Source of the DNA: Climacteris rufus
Taxonomy: Eukaryota; Chordata; Aves; Passeriformes; Climacteridae
NCBI GenBank assembly: GCA_013398175.1
Contig: VZRZ01006168.1
Location: forward strand, 625,561 to 689,560
Direction: 5' to 3'
Length of the DNA: 64,000 nt
Every line of letters starts with the position of its first letter. The first letter of the stretch is position 1. The notes beneath the pieces are model-generated. The model worked only from the letters and a program-made list of their open reading frames with translations, searched no databases and was not told the DNA's origin. The translations under genes and the position numbers were made by a program. Positions 52,399 to 64,000 of this stretch are shown one piece after another.

Positions 52399-52622
52399 TT
52401 TCACTTGAAAAGGACTCATAATTATCATCTAGTCCAACTGCTTGACCCATCAGGGCTGGACAAAATTTAAAGCATGTTGTTAAGGGCACTGCCAAAATGA
52501 TTCTTGAACCCTGACAGGCTTGGGGCATCAATCATCTCTCTAGGAAGCCTGTTCCTGTGTTTGTCCTCCCTCTCAGTATAGAAATATTTCCTTATGTCCA
52601 GATTAAACCTTCCCTTTGTTGT
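52399..52622 (-). mobile_element. CR1 LINE 3' fragment, antisense
   Basis: Antisense CR1 blocks: tcatctagtccaactgcttg, then gacaggcttggggcatcaat, ctaggaagcctgttcctgtg, and 'tccttatgtccagattaaac'. On the minus strand it ends ...tgaaatattctattct, running straight into the ATAGA array. It is a 5'-truncated copy of about 225 bp without an intact frame. Confidence 0.9.
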
Positions 52623-54029
52623 TGATGATCCTGAAATATTATGGCTGAATTTTTGTCAGGAAATGGCAACTAGTTTATATGGCCTAGTATGAATTTCTGA
52701 GATCCTAGAAACTAATTTTTTATTTAACTGTTGCTGTTAGCAATGCCAAATACATCACAGCATTTCAGAAGGTAAAAGTAAAAAACACTTACTGACATCA
52801 TTCTGATTCAAATGTTATAGCAGTCACATTCCGTAAATTAAAACAACTGAGTGTGAAAATTTGTCTAAAATGTTAATAAATGTTAATAAAGTTGGGTAAT
52901 GTTTGCCTGGGGAACAAAAGTATCCTTCAATTACTTTTTGGCTAAAGTGGAGTTTAAAGCTAAACACTCTAAGACTTGTCTTTTAAAATTCATATGAAAA
53001 AATGCCTGACTTTTAGGTGTTTCTGTCTTTTCAAAGAATCCAGAATCCAGAGCTCAATGCCCATATAAAAATCCCTCTTTGGTGCCCTAAGAGTAGGACT
53101 GGCTGTTTGAAATAGCTATTGGCTAGTGCAACAAGCAAGAAGCCACTTAGAGCAAGCTGTGAGGAAACACTGAACACAAAAGTGCGTAGGAAATGTTACC
53201 TTTCACATGTTAGAGGTTGGGTCAGGGCTTCACAAAAGTATCTTTTTCCCAGGTACAATCCACCCACAATCCTTTCCTTGAAGAAATGTCCACATTCTTT
53301 TTATTTCAAAATGATGCAATAAAGATCATTCATTTCATTTCATAAGGAGGGAATCGCTACATATTTTTACCCATCAGCTTCATTGTTAGCAAGTTCATCC
53401 ATACTCTGGAGTTGTTAAATTCAGGTTTTTTTCAACCTAGCATATTTCCCCAAGGAACTACAAGAACAACTGAAAGATTCAATAATCTTGTTACTGAGTA
53501 ATGTGCAAAATGTACTTTAAAACTGAGCAGGACAAAGCTTACAAAATCTTATAGCAGTATCACTGTCCAAAACTGATGTGAATGTATGTGTAGTTTCAAC
53601 ACCACAACAGGACCAACAAAGACCCAACAATGTACTACCACTGTGCTTTACTTCAGAGCAGAAGGAGAGTCTCATCTGCAACCAGAAGAGATATGTAAGG
53701 GAAATAAACCCTTCCCAGCAGCATGGAAATTTCTGAAGGATACCATACAGCAAACACAGCAACAGGGCATATCATCTACTAAAAAATGAAGTGCTCCCCT
53801 AACCCTCTTCTTTGTTTCTGCTCAAATAAGTTAAACCTTTAGCAACATTTAGATAGAGAACAAAAAATTCCTCCGGATCAGATGTTACTAATGATGATTC
53901 ATCCCAGGGGAGATTTGAAATTTAAATTTTAATTCTGAAAAGTTTCAATCTGGTCACAGAAAGTAAAAAAGAAATAGCTATTCACCCAATCAATCCATGA
54001 CAGCTTCCTAAACAGCACATATGCTGAAG
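52623..54029. other. Unique AT-rich sequence, no gene seen
   Basis: No feature recognised. Confidence 0.4.
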
Positions 54030-54540
54030 GACAGTGCAGCATGAGGCCTTCTCTCACCAAAGCTGCTGCCATGGGGGTTTCTGATGTAACTGGCCATTTG
54101 CAAAGCTGCTGTTCAGGGCACTGCACCATTGCAACAGGCAGCAACGAGGCAGTGAAAGCAACTACCCACATTTGCAGGCTCCTGAAATATCAGCCTGGCA
54201 TGGCCCATCCAGCCAGGAGCCAGGCAACTGAGGCACAAGGACAGCCCCAGCCCTGGGCACCTTCCTGGGAATGGGCACTGGCTGAGGCCAGGCCAGGATG
54301 CCAGCCCACATCAGGGCATGTGGCTGTGGGGTGGCAGGAGCTGTATCTCAGTCTGGCCCAGCCAAGAGCCACAGCAGTGTGTGTCCCTCTGGGCCAGGGG
54401 CTGGCCCTGCCCAAGGCTGCCACACAGCACCTTGAGCCTCTCCCCCCTTCACCAGCTGTGCTTACCTGGCTCTGGGGGCAAAACCCCAGGGGCAGAGGTG
54501 TTCTCAAACCCCTCAACACCTGTCACTGGGTAAAATTCTC
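54030..54540. other. GC-rich, CpG-poor block of unknown nature
   Basis: About 500 bases rich in CCAGCC/GGCAGG-type words stand out from the AT-rich surroundings but contain few CpGs, so it is not a live CpG island. A plus frame of 203 codons (54041-54652) crosses it. A 109-codon minus frame (54190-54519) and another plus frame (54318-54533) cover the same bases, which is what GC-rich sequence low in stop codons produces by chance. The 203-codon product has no domain I recognise and its last third lies in AT-rich DNA. Options are an old LTR or other methylated repeat, or a retrocopy fragment. I cannot decide. Confidence 0.5.
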
Positions 54541-57500
54541 AGCTTTTAAAAGAGCTAAGAACACATCTTTTAAAAAGCATATTTCAATATGCTGTGTATA
54601 TTTCATGTTTTTCATGTTTTTCACCTGCAAAGTAGGAGCAGATTTAGTTTAGTGCTAAGGATTTGCAGTAGTACCAGCCTTTCTGAGCCAAGAAAAGAGT
54701 TGTCGGAGCAAAACTGCTAAAAATGAAGCATCGGTCTAGGTTTCTCTGAGTATTAATAAAGTGACAGCCTGGGCTCTCAGAGCACTTTCTCTTGGACTGA
54801 CTGCTCCCTCTAGTCTGGTCAGATCCTTCCCACAACTGTGTCTCAGTTACTTTATTCTCCCTTGAGGCTCAACATCATTTTCTTCCCTGACAATGTCTAT
54901 CTTGCCTGAACATCCTTGCAGTTACAATTCAGGGTGAAATAAAGTCAAGTGTACTTGAAAAGAAAGATGTAAAAATCACAACTGGCACATTAATGTTGTT
55001 GCCAGAATTGCTAGGCAAGCTTCTGAGCCTGACGTGTGGTAGCACTATGATGCAATAGCCATTGTTCATTCTCTAGCTTGGAATGAACTTGGGATCAGAG
55101 ATGTGCCCAAGTAAACAAAACAGTTCCAGAGCCTAGGCACACTCCTACAATTATCTGAAACATTAACACAGACTCTATATCACTTGTGTCAACAGGCACT
55201 CTCTCAAGAGCTCCTGGCACACAGAGTTCCAACAGGCAGTTTAGTTTAGCCACTCATCTGGTGAACACAGCGATGGAATAACCACAGCCTTTCTCACTAG
55301 GTTCAATGACAGCAGTCTGGCAGTGGCAACACTGTCTGGTACTCTGGGTTATGAAAGGACCTGATATGTAAATCATCATTCAAGATGTTCTACTGCACAG
55401 TTATCTTAAATTTTAAGTATGAGCATCTTTAACATGCTTCACAATTTCTTTTATGAGATAGGTATATAGCAATGAAAGCATTCACACATACCTAGGTCGG
55501 GAGTATTAAATTCACGCACTAATCCATGCTTCATATTCTTCTGTCATGTCACTCCTGTCTCACACACTGCCATGGGAGGCCTGTGGCTGCTTTCCTGGTC
55601 TGGACTCCCTAAGTCAGTCATGGCCTGGCATGTGAGGCAGAAAAGAAGCTGCTGCATTGCACATAAAGTGGTCTCTAACCCCATTATGAAGTGCAGGCTG
55701 ACACAAAGCAGACTGCATCCTTGAGCTGTGCTCCTGCAAAACAGGATGTCCACCTGTCACATACCTCAGTACAATTGTGCTCCTGCATTTTTTTATTGCA
55801 TTTCTTTATTCGATTCCATCGTGGGTTTGTCTGTTTTCTACTGTCTTTTCATTTGCTTCCCTTGTAACTAATACTTGTTCAATCTTTAATAGCTGTACTC
55901 CCATTTGTCTTTTCTCATTCTCTTTCTATTTTACTCTCCCACCTGTGACACCATTCTCAGACCAAGCTTTAGTTCTCCAGACACTCCACTTCTGCTTTTT
56001 CTTGTAAAATTCCTATTGAATAATTCTTACTCTTTCCAAATAGGTACACAAAGCTGTTCTTGGCAGAAATCTAAGCAGACCTCAGACTTCTCAGTCCGTC
56101 TTAATATGTCTCATTGAACAGCTGAAAACACCTCTTCCCAACTTCTCATTGTATTTTGTATTATAATACACTTTTCTCTTTGTTCCTTAAAGTCTGCCCA
56201 ATTCCAAAATTAAATGTATAAACAATATCACTAACTCTTTACCACAAAGGCATTGTTCTGAGCAGTTCAGGGCTCACTTTTCTCCCAGGGAGGGTAGGTA
56301 ACTGAACACTTTTCATGGAATTCAGTTCCAAAAACACAGATTTCAGTAAAAAATTATTTAGAATAATAGAAAAGTGTAACATCACAGAATAATCTTTGTT
56401 GGTGTCATTTTCTTCATTAACCCCATTAATCTGTTAGCACATCTTTCTAGTTTTTGTTTCATTTCTTTCATCTTTCATGATGAATAAACACCATCTACAA
56501 ATCAGAGCACAGGAAATAAGCACAGTTGCTATGTACAGCTGTTTCAAAGCAGAAGAAAAAGATAAAATGCACACTTGAGTACTCCTCAGACAGTGTATCT
56601 CTTCCAGCTTATTTGCTTTGACAGTAACTGTACAAATAATATCTTCTAAGCCTGAGCAAACAAACCTCTTTTAACAGCACAACAGATGATTTTACGAAGT
56701 CCAAGGATCATCTGAGATGTACTAGTGTGTTGTCTGTTTTGCTTTACTACTTTTTAGAATATGTTTGGCAAAGAAAATTAATATACAGATCCAAAAACAT
56801 ATCACTAAATATGCTAATCAATTTGTTCACGTCATTGTTTTCAGTCATTTCTCATATAGGGATGACATTTGAAGATTTTAGTTTGAGGAATTTTAAACTC
56901 CTTTATAGTATTCTTCTGCCTCCATCACAACTTATGTACCCGTAACTGGAAGAGTAAGTCGCATACTTCACTGAAACCATCTGTTACAAAATCATTCTGG
57001 GGTATATTTTATAGCAAGTGATGACAAAAGCAAACAACCAGCTGTTTAAAACTCATGACAGACAAGAGAACAAGACAAAAGTCACATTTTTGCTTCATTT
57101 TGAACCATAAAAGACTGACAAATTTTTAAGGGCACTAAATTTGTCATTGAATAGGGAGGAGATTTAGGAGAATATGTGACAGTTTCTCCTGATAAAAATG
57201 TTGATAAATGCCTGTGTTCTGAAATCAAGCATGTACTACATCTCTTTAATAATAACAAATAGAGTCTAAGAAAAAGATATTTTCAAGAAATACATTTAAA
57301 AGTGCAAATTGAACAATCTATTCTTGTCCATCCCAAATCCTCCTTATGCAGCTAACTGTAATTTTCTGCCTAAGAGTTTTCCAGAAGAATGTCCTATGGT
57401 CTTTAAAGGAACTCCAATAAAAAGATTGTTGACACCACAATTTTACTATATGTGTCAAGTAAAGAGCAAACTATTGACTACAAATAAACAAATGGAAATA

Positions 57501-58719
57501 AGAAATAAAATGCCTACTGTATACACTATATTGTATTGCAAGTGCAAGTCCTTGGACTGGAAAAATGGTTATTTAAAAATAATATTGAGTAATGGTAACC
57601 TGATCTTTTAGCCAATAACTGCATCTTCAAGTGCAATCATCTCAGCCTGATGATTTTGACCACAAGCCATTATCAAGAGTAAAATTGGAACATAATGTAT
57701 TAACTGATGAATTACAGAAAGGACTTTAAAAAAATGCTGTAAAAAAAGCCACATTCCAGGCTAACACTGAAAATCCTTTTTTTCCCCCACAGAAAATAAT
57801 CTCTAAATTCACAAAAGAAATGAAACTTTCACAGCCTATGAATAGAGTTTTCTATTTCTTTTCACAATCTTACAGTTATTCTGTCTGAAGATCATGGAAA
57901 ACTAAATTTAGACTCTGGCAATCCCATCATTTTATAAAACTAGTCAGCTATGACAGCACTAACCATCAATCCCAAAAAACCTAGGCAGCTCAGTGTGATA
58001 TTGGATACCTGCAGTCGATTAAGTGCAACAAGCATCTGTCTTTCAGTGGGTGCTTAGGATAGAAACAAAGGAATTTTTTTCCACAAATTCCTTGCCTGTT
58101 TTCATTCCTTTGCATGTACATACAGGTGTCCCAAATTTCCCAACATAGTTTTTATTACCAAAGAGTATAATGATTTCAAGTTACAGAAGCTGATCTGGAG
58201 CACTGAAATCTTAAGAAATAAGGTCAATTACTGCTTCACAAGTTCAATTTTTTTTTAATCCCCAAAAAATAATAAATGAAAAATATAAAATTTACCTGAA
58301 AGAAACATAATTTTTGAGGAGAAATTGCATCATGCAGTTCCTGTCACATTAATGCAAAATAAAATGTGGGAAACTTGTTTGGTACTGTTATCTAGTTTAG
58401 AGGAGACCTACTGAGACTGTATCTTCTTTTTAAATATCTGGAGAAAAACGTCTATGTGTTGCAGCAGAACTAAAGCATAGATGTCTAATGTACATAAATA
58501 CAAATTAAACTGGACTAAAAGATACACTGCAGAAACAAATATATCTGGTGGATGACTTATCCGATATCTTGATTATTAGAGCAGTTTGGAATCTGTCTGA
58601 CTTTATCTGTAGGCATTAATAACTCCATTTCTGATATTTCACAAGATTTTCAGAATTTAATTACTTTATTTATGCTTACTGGCATGTAAATAGTAGAAAG
58701 AACTTAAGAAAGACACTTC
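54541..58719. other. Unique AT-rich sequence, no gene seen
   Basis: No recognisable repeat or coding frame. Frames near 55777-56117 are pyrimidine-rich sequence read in overlapping frames. Confidence 0.45.
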
Positions 58720-59606
58720 AGTATCATTGCTGACAGGTCCAAGAAAGCAGAGTTCCATGTGAAGGAGTGATTAGTTGGGAATGCAATTTAAAGCTCATCT
58801 CCACGCATACAAAGGGAAGGGTGTGGGAAACCAAACACCCTGCACCATCTACAAGTGTATTTCCCACAAGCTTAGAAGAGGACAGGGGCACAAAGTCGGG
58901 GGAGGGGGGGGCGCAGAGAAACCTGTCCTGCCTTCCCCTGGGACTGTCACAGGAAAGCTTCAGTCCCATGGGCCATCAGGTGCACACATGAGCCAGGGAA
59001 AGGTGCTTTCACACTGTAGGGGATGGCAGGGAAAAGCATTTTGAGTTTGTACAGGACTTGTTATGGGACGTTTCAGGGATGAACCAAAGGTGGAGAAAGA
59101 GAGGGATCTGGGCAGTTTTGGTATGAGGAAGCAAAGGGATACAGAAAGATAAAAGGGTAAAACAGGCTAGCCCTCATCAACACACTCATCTATGCCCTTC
59201 ACTAGATCATTTTCTTCTAACTGTTCTCCTTAATGAAAGGGCTCTTTCTGCTGGTGCTTGTGTGTGTATAGGACTGAGTGCCAGGGCTGGAGCGAAATCA
59301 CCCATCACAGGGCCTGTGTGTCTGTGGTGCCAGCCACTGGAGCACATCAAGGTGTGTGCACCAGAGTGTGATTACCCGCAAATATCCAGTGTAAGGAAGT
59401 GACCTGGAGAAGCCAGGAGAGTGAGTGTGTCACTCACAGGGAGACAGCAGGAGTTCAGCACAAGCAGGACCAGGGTTTGTCCAGGAAAACTGCTGAGGAC
59501 GTTGAAGCTGGGGGAATCTACAGGGACTCATTTGTACATGAGCGTTTACATCTGACAATGAGACAACTGAGAATATCAAGGGTCCAGGCAAACACCTACA
59601 AGGCAG
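58720..59606. other. Unclassified moderately GC-rich block beside an ERV
   Basis: About 890 bases with GC and G-run content above background (a gggggaggggggggc run near 58900), plus TGTGTGTCTGTGG-type and GGTGTGTGCACCAG-type words around 59310-59370. It ends exactly where the LTR-like TGTCACG begins. The short frames here overlap on both strands. It does not match an element I know. It could be an unfamiliar repeat that received the later ERV insertion. Confidence 0.4.
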
Positions 59607-59710
59607 TGTCACGATCCACTAATACAAGTGAGGGGTCGTGATGGTTCATTTAACGATCTCAAAATGCAAAAGGCACAAAGGGTATTTCAGCTTTAATCAA
59701 ATAGTGCACC

Positions 59711-59716
59711 TTTATT
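59711..59716 (-). promoter_or_regulatory. LTR poly(A) signal AATAAA, minus strand
   Basis: The plus strand reads tttatt, giving AATAAA on the element strand, about 105 bases before the LTR end. This fits the R/U5 boundary. Confidence 0.5.
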
Positions 59717-60014
59717 GAGTGCCAACAACAAAATTATGCGATAGAGGGGAGAGAGAAAAAGAGGAATAAAGAAACAAGTAGAGGAAGAGCGAGAGAGAGA
59801 GAGCGGGGGAGAGGGGAATAGCTACCAACGGATGAGACGAAGCCCTCATGGTCCTGCCAATAGACTCGCTGTCGTCCGTGGGGAGATCTCCGTAGGGTTA
59901 ATTCAGAAAGGTCTCTTTATGGTCTTTTCGAAAGCAGGGGGCAACTGGCCAAGAGGTGAGGAAATCTGCCACTATTGTTGGTGAGGCCCATTGACTGTGT
60001 TCAGGAGGGAGTGT

Positions 60015-60260
60015 TCAGGACTGATCATTCCTTTTCACTTCAGTGCAGTCCTCTCCACCTAGGCAGAACTTGTTCCAGCGGCACACCTTGCAGGCAACAC
60101 TTGGCAAACATCCCACCTTAGCCAGGCCAGGATTTTTAGTGCAAAATTCCTCTTTTAGGGTTTCAGTCTCTGTCGATGATTGTGAGGCAGATAAGGAATT
60201 TTCAGGCCGTCTCTTACAGGTAGTCATTATACATGTTGTAAATACATATTGTACATACAT
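60015..60260 (-). other. 81-codon frame in the ERV, possible remnant of a retroviral gene
   Basis: The frame reads toward the LTR and stops within about 20 bases of the possible LTR start. Its product is basic and cysteine-rich in the C-terminal half (CKVCRWNKFC, then GGEDC), with no membrane segment that I can see. I do not recognise it. It could be the end of an env or accessory gene, a U3-encoded frame, or chance. No frame of similar length lies next to it, and no gag, pro or pol sequence is visible. Confidence 0.25.
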
Positions 60261-60540
60261 ATATTTATATTTCCTGTTAACAAACCTTTATTCTAATTAG
60301 CCAGAGAGGGGTACAGGATGAGGCTTTTAGTTTTGTTGAATGTTTGTGTTAGTGTTTAGTGTTTTCTGTCAGGGTTGGCCTGTGTGGCCAGTCATCTGTA
60401 CACGTGTAGGTGTACTATGTATAGTGTGGCTGCATGTCAGTCACTGAGAAAACACGCTCAGCACCACTTCTGGTTGGATCTGGGGGAACAGAAACGCGGA
60501 AGCCTTGGCTCTTTCCGGCTGTAGGATTCATCAGTGATAA

Positions 60541-63500
60541 AAACAAAAAGTTGGGAAATACAAAGATGGCATGACATCTAATCTCAAATATTTTATAACA
60601 CCAGAGAATAAATCAGAGAATATCCACATGTAAAAAATTAAGTTCTAATAGTGGGATATCAGAAAAAAAATTACAGACATGAAAAAGGTAAGACACAACT
60701 AGTGAAATTTGCTATCTGCTGAAAGGCTTAAATAGGACAGAAGTTACAATCTACTGCATTCAGACACAGGTACAATGTAATTAGAAGGAACTTCATAAAA
60801 GTACAAAAGTAAGGTTGGTTTTGCCCATGTAATTTATTAATATAAGAAAGAGGCAGTTCAGCCTAACTAAAACCATGCCTAAAAGCAATAAATGAAAATG
60901 CTTTGTTACAATGTGCATAATTCAGCAATGGTACTCATTATCAAAAGTTAATAGTCAACACAAGGCAGATGGCTGAAAACGCATATTAACTCAGCAAAAT
61001 ACTAAAAAGATTCAATTTGATATGAAGACTGAGAATAATCACATCCGTGAATATTAAGTAGGATAAAATAATTGGAATTCAAGCCTTTATACCTCAGGGC
61101 ATTAACCAAAGACTAATTAAATATGATACAAATAGAATGTCCTTCTAAGCACATTTTTCTGTAATTTTCTATAGCATTTCTTGCAACTGGTATTCTCTGC
61201 TGATGCAGACAGGGCACTATAATCGAGTGATCCAGAGAGCATATTCAATATGATTGCTTAGGATCTTTTTTGACTTATCTAATATTTTTTATTATTTATT
61301 TCAATTACTTTAGCACTGGACAGCTGTCACAGCTCTCTCACCTATATACAAAAAGTGGGTCACCCAGTTTTTGAAAAGTGTAAAGTGGTTCTAATTTTTA
61401 TTGCCAGTTTTGGTAATACTGATATTTCAAGCACTAGGACACTTTTCAGTTAACTAATTTTTTCCACAAATATATGTTTTGCCATCATAGACAACATCAC
61501 CAAAGCAGGCAGTTATAGCTAATTATGCTACTTCTTTGCATAATTGTATTTCTCATCTGCAGACTAAACTCAGTAAATAACAAATAGGAGTTCTTTAAAA
61601 TGCAAGACGGATCATATATCAAAGGCAGATACTTTGTAATGTTGTTTGCCTCTTAAAGATAATATTAATTGTATCATAAAAGGCTGTATCTTCTCTCCAC
61701 TGAGAGGATTTGTTTTTTTTCTTAGCTGGAAGTCTTTGTTCTGAATGTTTTATCATGATGAAGTGTACAGAATATGGCATTTCAGCTTTTGGTATTATAC
61801 AGTAGAAAACCAGTTGTCTTCAAGCTGCTAAAATCCTGGAATCATATTATTATTCAAAGCATTTAAAATGGCACCGGCATGTTTTTTTAATGAGCTGTTT
61901 TCTTGTTTAATTTGTTGTACATTTGTTACAAGGATGTGAATGTACAAAAGTACTGTTTCTTTTTTGATTTAGTAAGCCTTCAGAAGTCACATGTCTACGT
62001 GAAGTTTTCTTCATTTAATATTTCAGACAGTAAAAAGCTCTTAGCATGCTAAAATGTTATAGTGTTGATTTAAAAAACTTTTTTATTATTTAAGTTATTA
62101 TAAAGAATGAGGAAGCTCTAGGAAATTAAAAAGGGAAGGATTAACATTTCAGATAAAGGCTGTGAATTCTATTTTGCTATTTTTTTGATAGACATCAACC
62201 ATTAAGACCTCCATGGTCTAAGTTTCAGTTATAAATACACTTTCTGACAAATGGTTTCTAACTACAGTCCTGCCTTTTCTTCCAAATCTCAGTTATGGTT
62301 GACAACACTAAAAAGGTATAGAGGACCTGAATTTCTTACTCAGCCTTGGAGAATGGAAGGTGACCTCACTAAGGTCAAGAAATGAAACAAAAATCCCAAG
62401 GTTTGCCTTGCTGTCTTTTTTCTTCAGTGTACCAGTTCCACATGTGCAGATTTAGTGTCTGTGTAAATTGCTGTAATTATATCTCTGGAGACTGAAGTCC
62501 TTTCACATAGTCACGAAGAAAACAAAGTGAAAGCAGCAAATACTTTTTCCCTTTGGCACACTTCAACCTTGACCTTACAATACACAACTCCAGAGGTGAT
62601 AAAATGCCATTCCTTGTTTTCTTCTGAGGTGTTGCTGCTTGACTGCAATTTATAAGAAGGATGTAAATCAGGTCACCTTAGTAGAAGACACATCCCTACA
62701 AGATTACAAAAGAGACAGAAAGAGTAAGTGGTTTTGGAAAAGGAAATGCTATGTCCAGACAGGAATTGCCAACAGTTCAGTACACAAAACAGTCCTAACA
62801 AATTCTTTTTACACAAATACATGATATAAACAGTGTATGTTCTAATGTTCTATGAAGCACTTATATGGCTCACCACATATTTTACTTGTCTGCAATTGAA
62901 ATCTTCAGAAAGACTTCACACAAAAACTCTCTGACACCAAATCTCAAACAAAAACGACCAACACATTTCACTTACAGAATGCTGTGTTACCTCTAGAGCG
63001 GGGTAGCAATGCTAAAGGTCCAAACAGGTCCTCCCATAGCATCTATAAGATATGATGCAGAGCAAGGAAATATCCCCTTGAAACGGCACATGTATGTTTC
63101 ATTACCTTTACAAAAAGAATGCTTCCATTCCTAATCACAGTGTTGTAAGAATTCAATGTATTAAGAAATATCCCCTTTCAGAACTACAAACAGAAATACT
63201 TTCAACTCAAACCAAACAAAGCAAAAATTCTATTGTAAAATCAGAATGTTATAGTCAAAAAGAGTAATTTCTCTGATTTTTTTTTCACTGATTATGAGTA
63301 TTCATACACTCATTATATTTATATTTTCATTCATGGAGAGATTCGTTCTATCCAGCAGCACCTCTCAAATATGTGAACTCTCTTATATTGAGCAGCTGAC
63401 TGATAATTTCTACTTTGAATTTGTCATTTGTCAAAATAGTATTGTATACACTGAAAAAAATTACACATCTTTATTTTTCACTTGCAGTTTTTTGAAATCT

Positions 63501-64000
63501 TCTGTGATTTACCAAAGTTTTCAGAATGTAGGAATTTATAAAGAAGAATTAAGGGTATTTAGATGTTTAAGGATATACAACTGTTTATCCTTGAATGTTT
63601 TAGCATAGAGTTATATTGAATTCCATTAACATTTTGTTTATATGGTTGCAACTATAACAAAAGATCGCTGAGCAATGGATTTTAGAGGTATGTAATGCTT
63701 CCATCACTGGATTTCCTGAGGATGTTGGTTGGATTTGATGTCTCTGCAGGGACAGAAAAAGACCAACCATAACTCTTGGACTCTGAGACTAAACCATTTT
63801 CATGTTACTTTTTTCCATTGACAGTTTTCTGTAGAAGCCAAGGCCTTAGTACATGTCAAAATACAGGCCAGCAGAAATATTCCACTTTGTTCCTAAAACA
63901 CAGTGGACATTTTAAGGTATAATGCACTTTGAGTGATAGACCACGTTCAGAGTTAAGTTCACACTTCAGTTTTTGCTTCAATAAAACTGGTGATGCAATA
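60541..64000. other. Unique AT-rich sequence, no gene seen
   Basis: Ordinary AT-rich DNA with no recognised repeat, RNA gene or exon. If the aggcag duplication at 60963-60968 is real, the part up to 60962 belongs to the neighbouring ERV. The plus frame at 63294-63608 (104 codons) is hydrophobic AT-rich sequence with no motif. Confidence 0.45.

Larger units (their letters stand above)
59607..60540 (-). mobile_element. Minus-strand ERV LTR with possible 3' internal region
   Basis: On the minus strand the sequence ends ...CACTTGTATTAGTGGATCGTGACA at 59607, an avian LTR-like terminus. An AATAAA signal (plus tttatt, 59711-59716) lies about 105 bases before this end, and a TATA-like cataaag (plus 59914-59920) lies further upstream. 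A GA-rich tract (59785-59817) lies between them. The far boundary is uncertain. A purine-rich run followed by TGATCAG near 60020-60030 could mark the LTR start, leaving 60030-60540 as 3' internal sequence. Alternatively the whole segment to 60962 may be one long LTR, because aggcag is found both at 59601-59606 and at 60963-60968 just after a CA. Confidence 0.6.

Noticed and set aside
51703..52531. Minus-strand frames of 241 and 273 codons
   Set aside because: They consist almost wholly of translated ATAGA repeat and are open only because the pentamer lacks a stop codon on that strand.
56370..56410. Possible antisense CR1 tail (acatcacagaataatcttt)
   Set aside because: The match is too short and diverged, with no CR1 body beside it.
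1..64000. CRISPR arrays, operons, riboswitches or other prokaryotic systems
   Set aside because: The only regular repeats are microsatellites and a three-unit minisatellite without unique spacers. The CR1 and LTR content shows a bird nuclear genome.

Overview
The window looks like AT-rich nuclear DNA from a bird, most likely a songbird. The evidence is the repeat content. There are several CR1 LINE 3' ends in both orientations. There is also a set of endogenous-retrovirus LTRs, several of avian (passerine-like) type. One CR1 tail has expanded into a very long ATAGA array, and other microsatellites are present. I found no protein-coding exon, rRNA, tRNA or CRISPR array that I can support. Nearly all open reading frames are 60-130 codons, overlap frames on the other strand, and show no recognisable domain. 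The longest ones come from a repeat (the ATAGA array), an LTR, or a GC-rich block. The window is therefore best read as an intergenic gene desert or the inside of a very large intron.

Layout. A GAAAAG microsatellite opens the window, followed by an old antisense CR1 (about 150-480). A short minus-strand solo LTR sits inside an ATC microsatellite (1398-1665). A 503-bp plus-strand LTR with a perfect 6-bp target duplication lies at 3903-4405. A degraded LTR at 6664-7065 is a relative of the better kept LTR at 32536-33213. From 7 to 21 kb the sequence is mostly unique, with a CR1 fragment at 12535-12751, a small 15-bp minisatellite and hairpins. An ERVL-like avian LTR lies at 21995-22535. A CpG-rich, young-looking solo LTR with a perfect 6-bp duplication lies at 25665-26186.

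The stretch 33-50 kb is mostly unique apart from a sense CR1 (37530-37881) that still encodes the C-terminal end of its ORF2. At 50-53 kb there is an LTR-like block, a CR1 tail, the 608-bp ATAGA array and the antisense CR1 from whose tail it grew. A GC-rich, CpG-poor block lies at 54030-54540. An unclassified moderately GC-rich block (58720-59606) abuts a minus-strand retroviral LTR or 3' end beginning at 59607. The remainder is unique AT-rich DNA.

No genes work together here. The story is one of repeated retroelement insertion followed by LTR-LTR recombination to solo LTRs, plus microsatellite growth from a retroelement tail. I did not find a new biological system. The most useful leads are the ATAGA array, the LTRs with intact promoter and poly(A) signals, and the unclassified 58.7-61 kb region.
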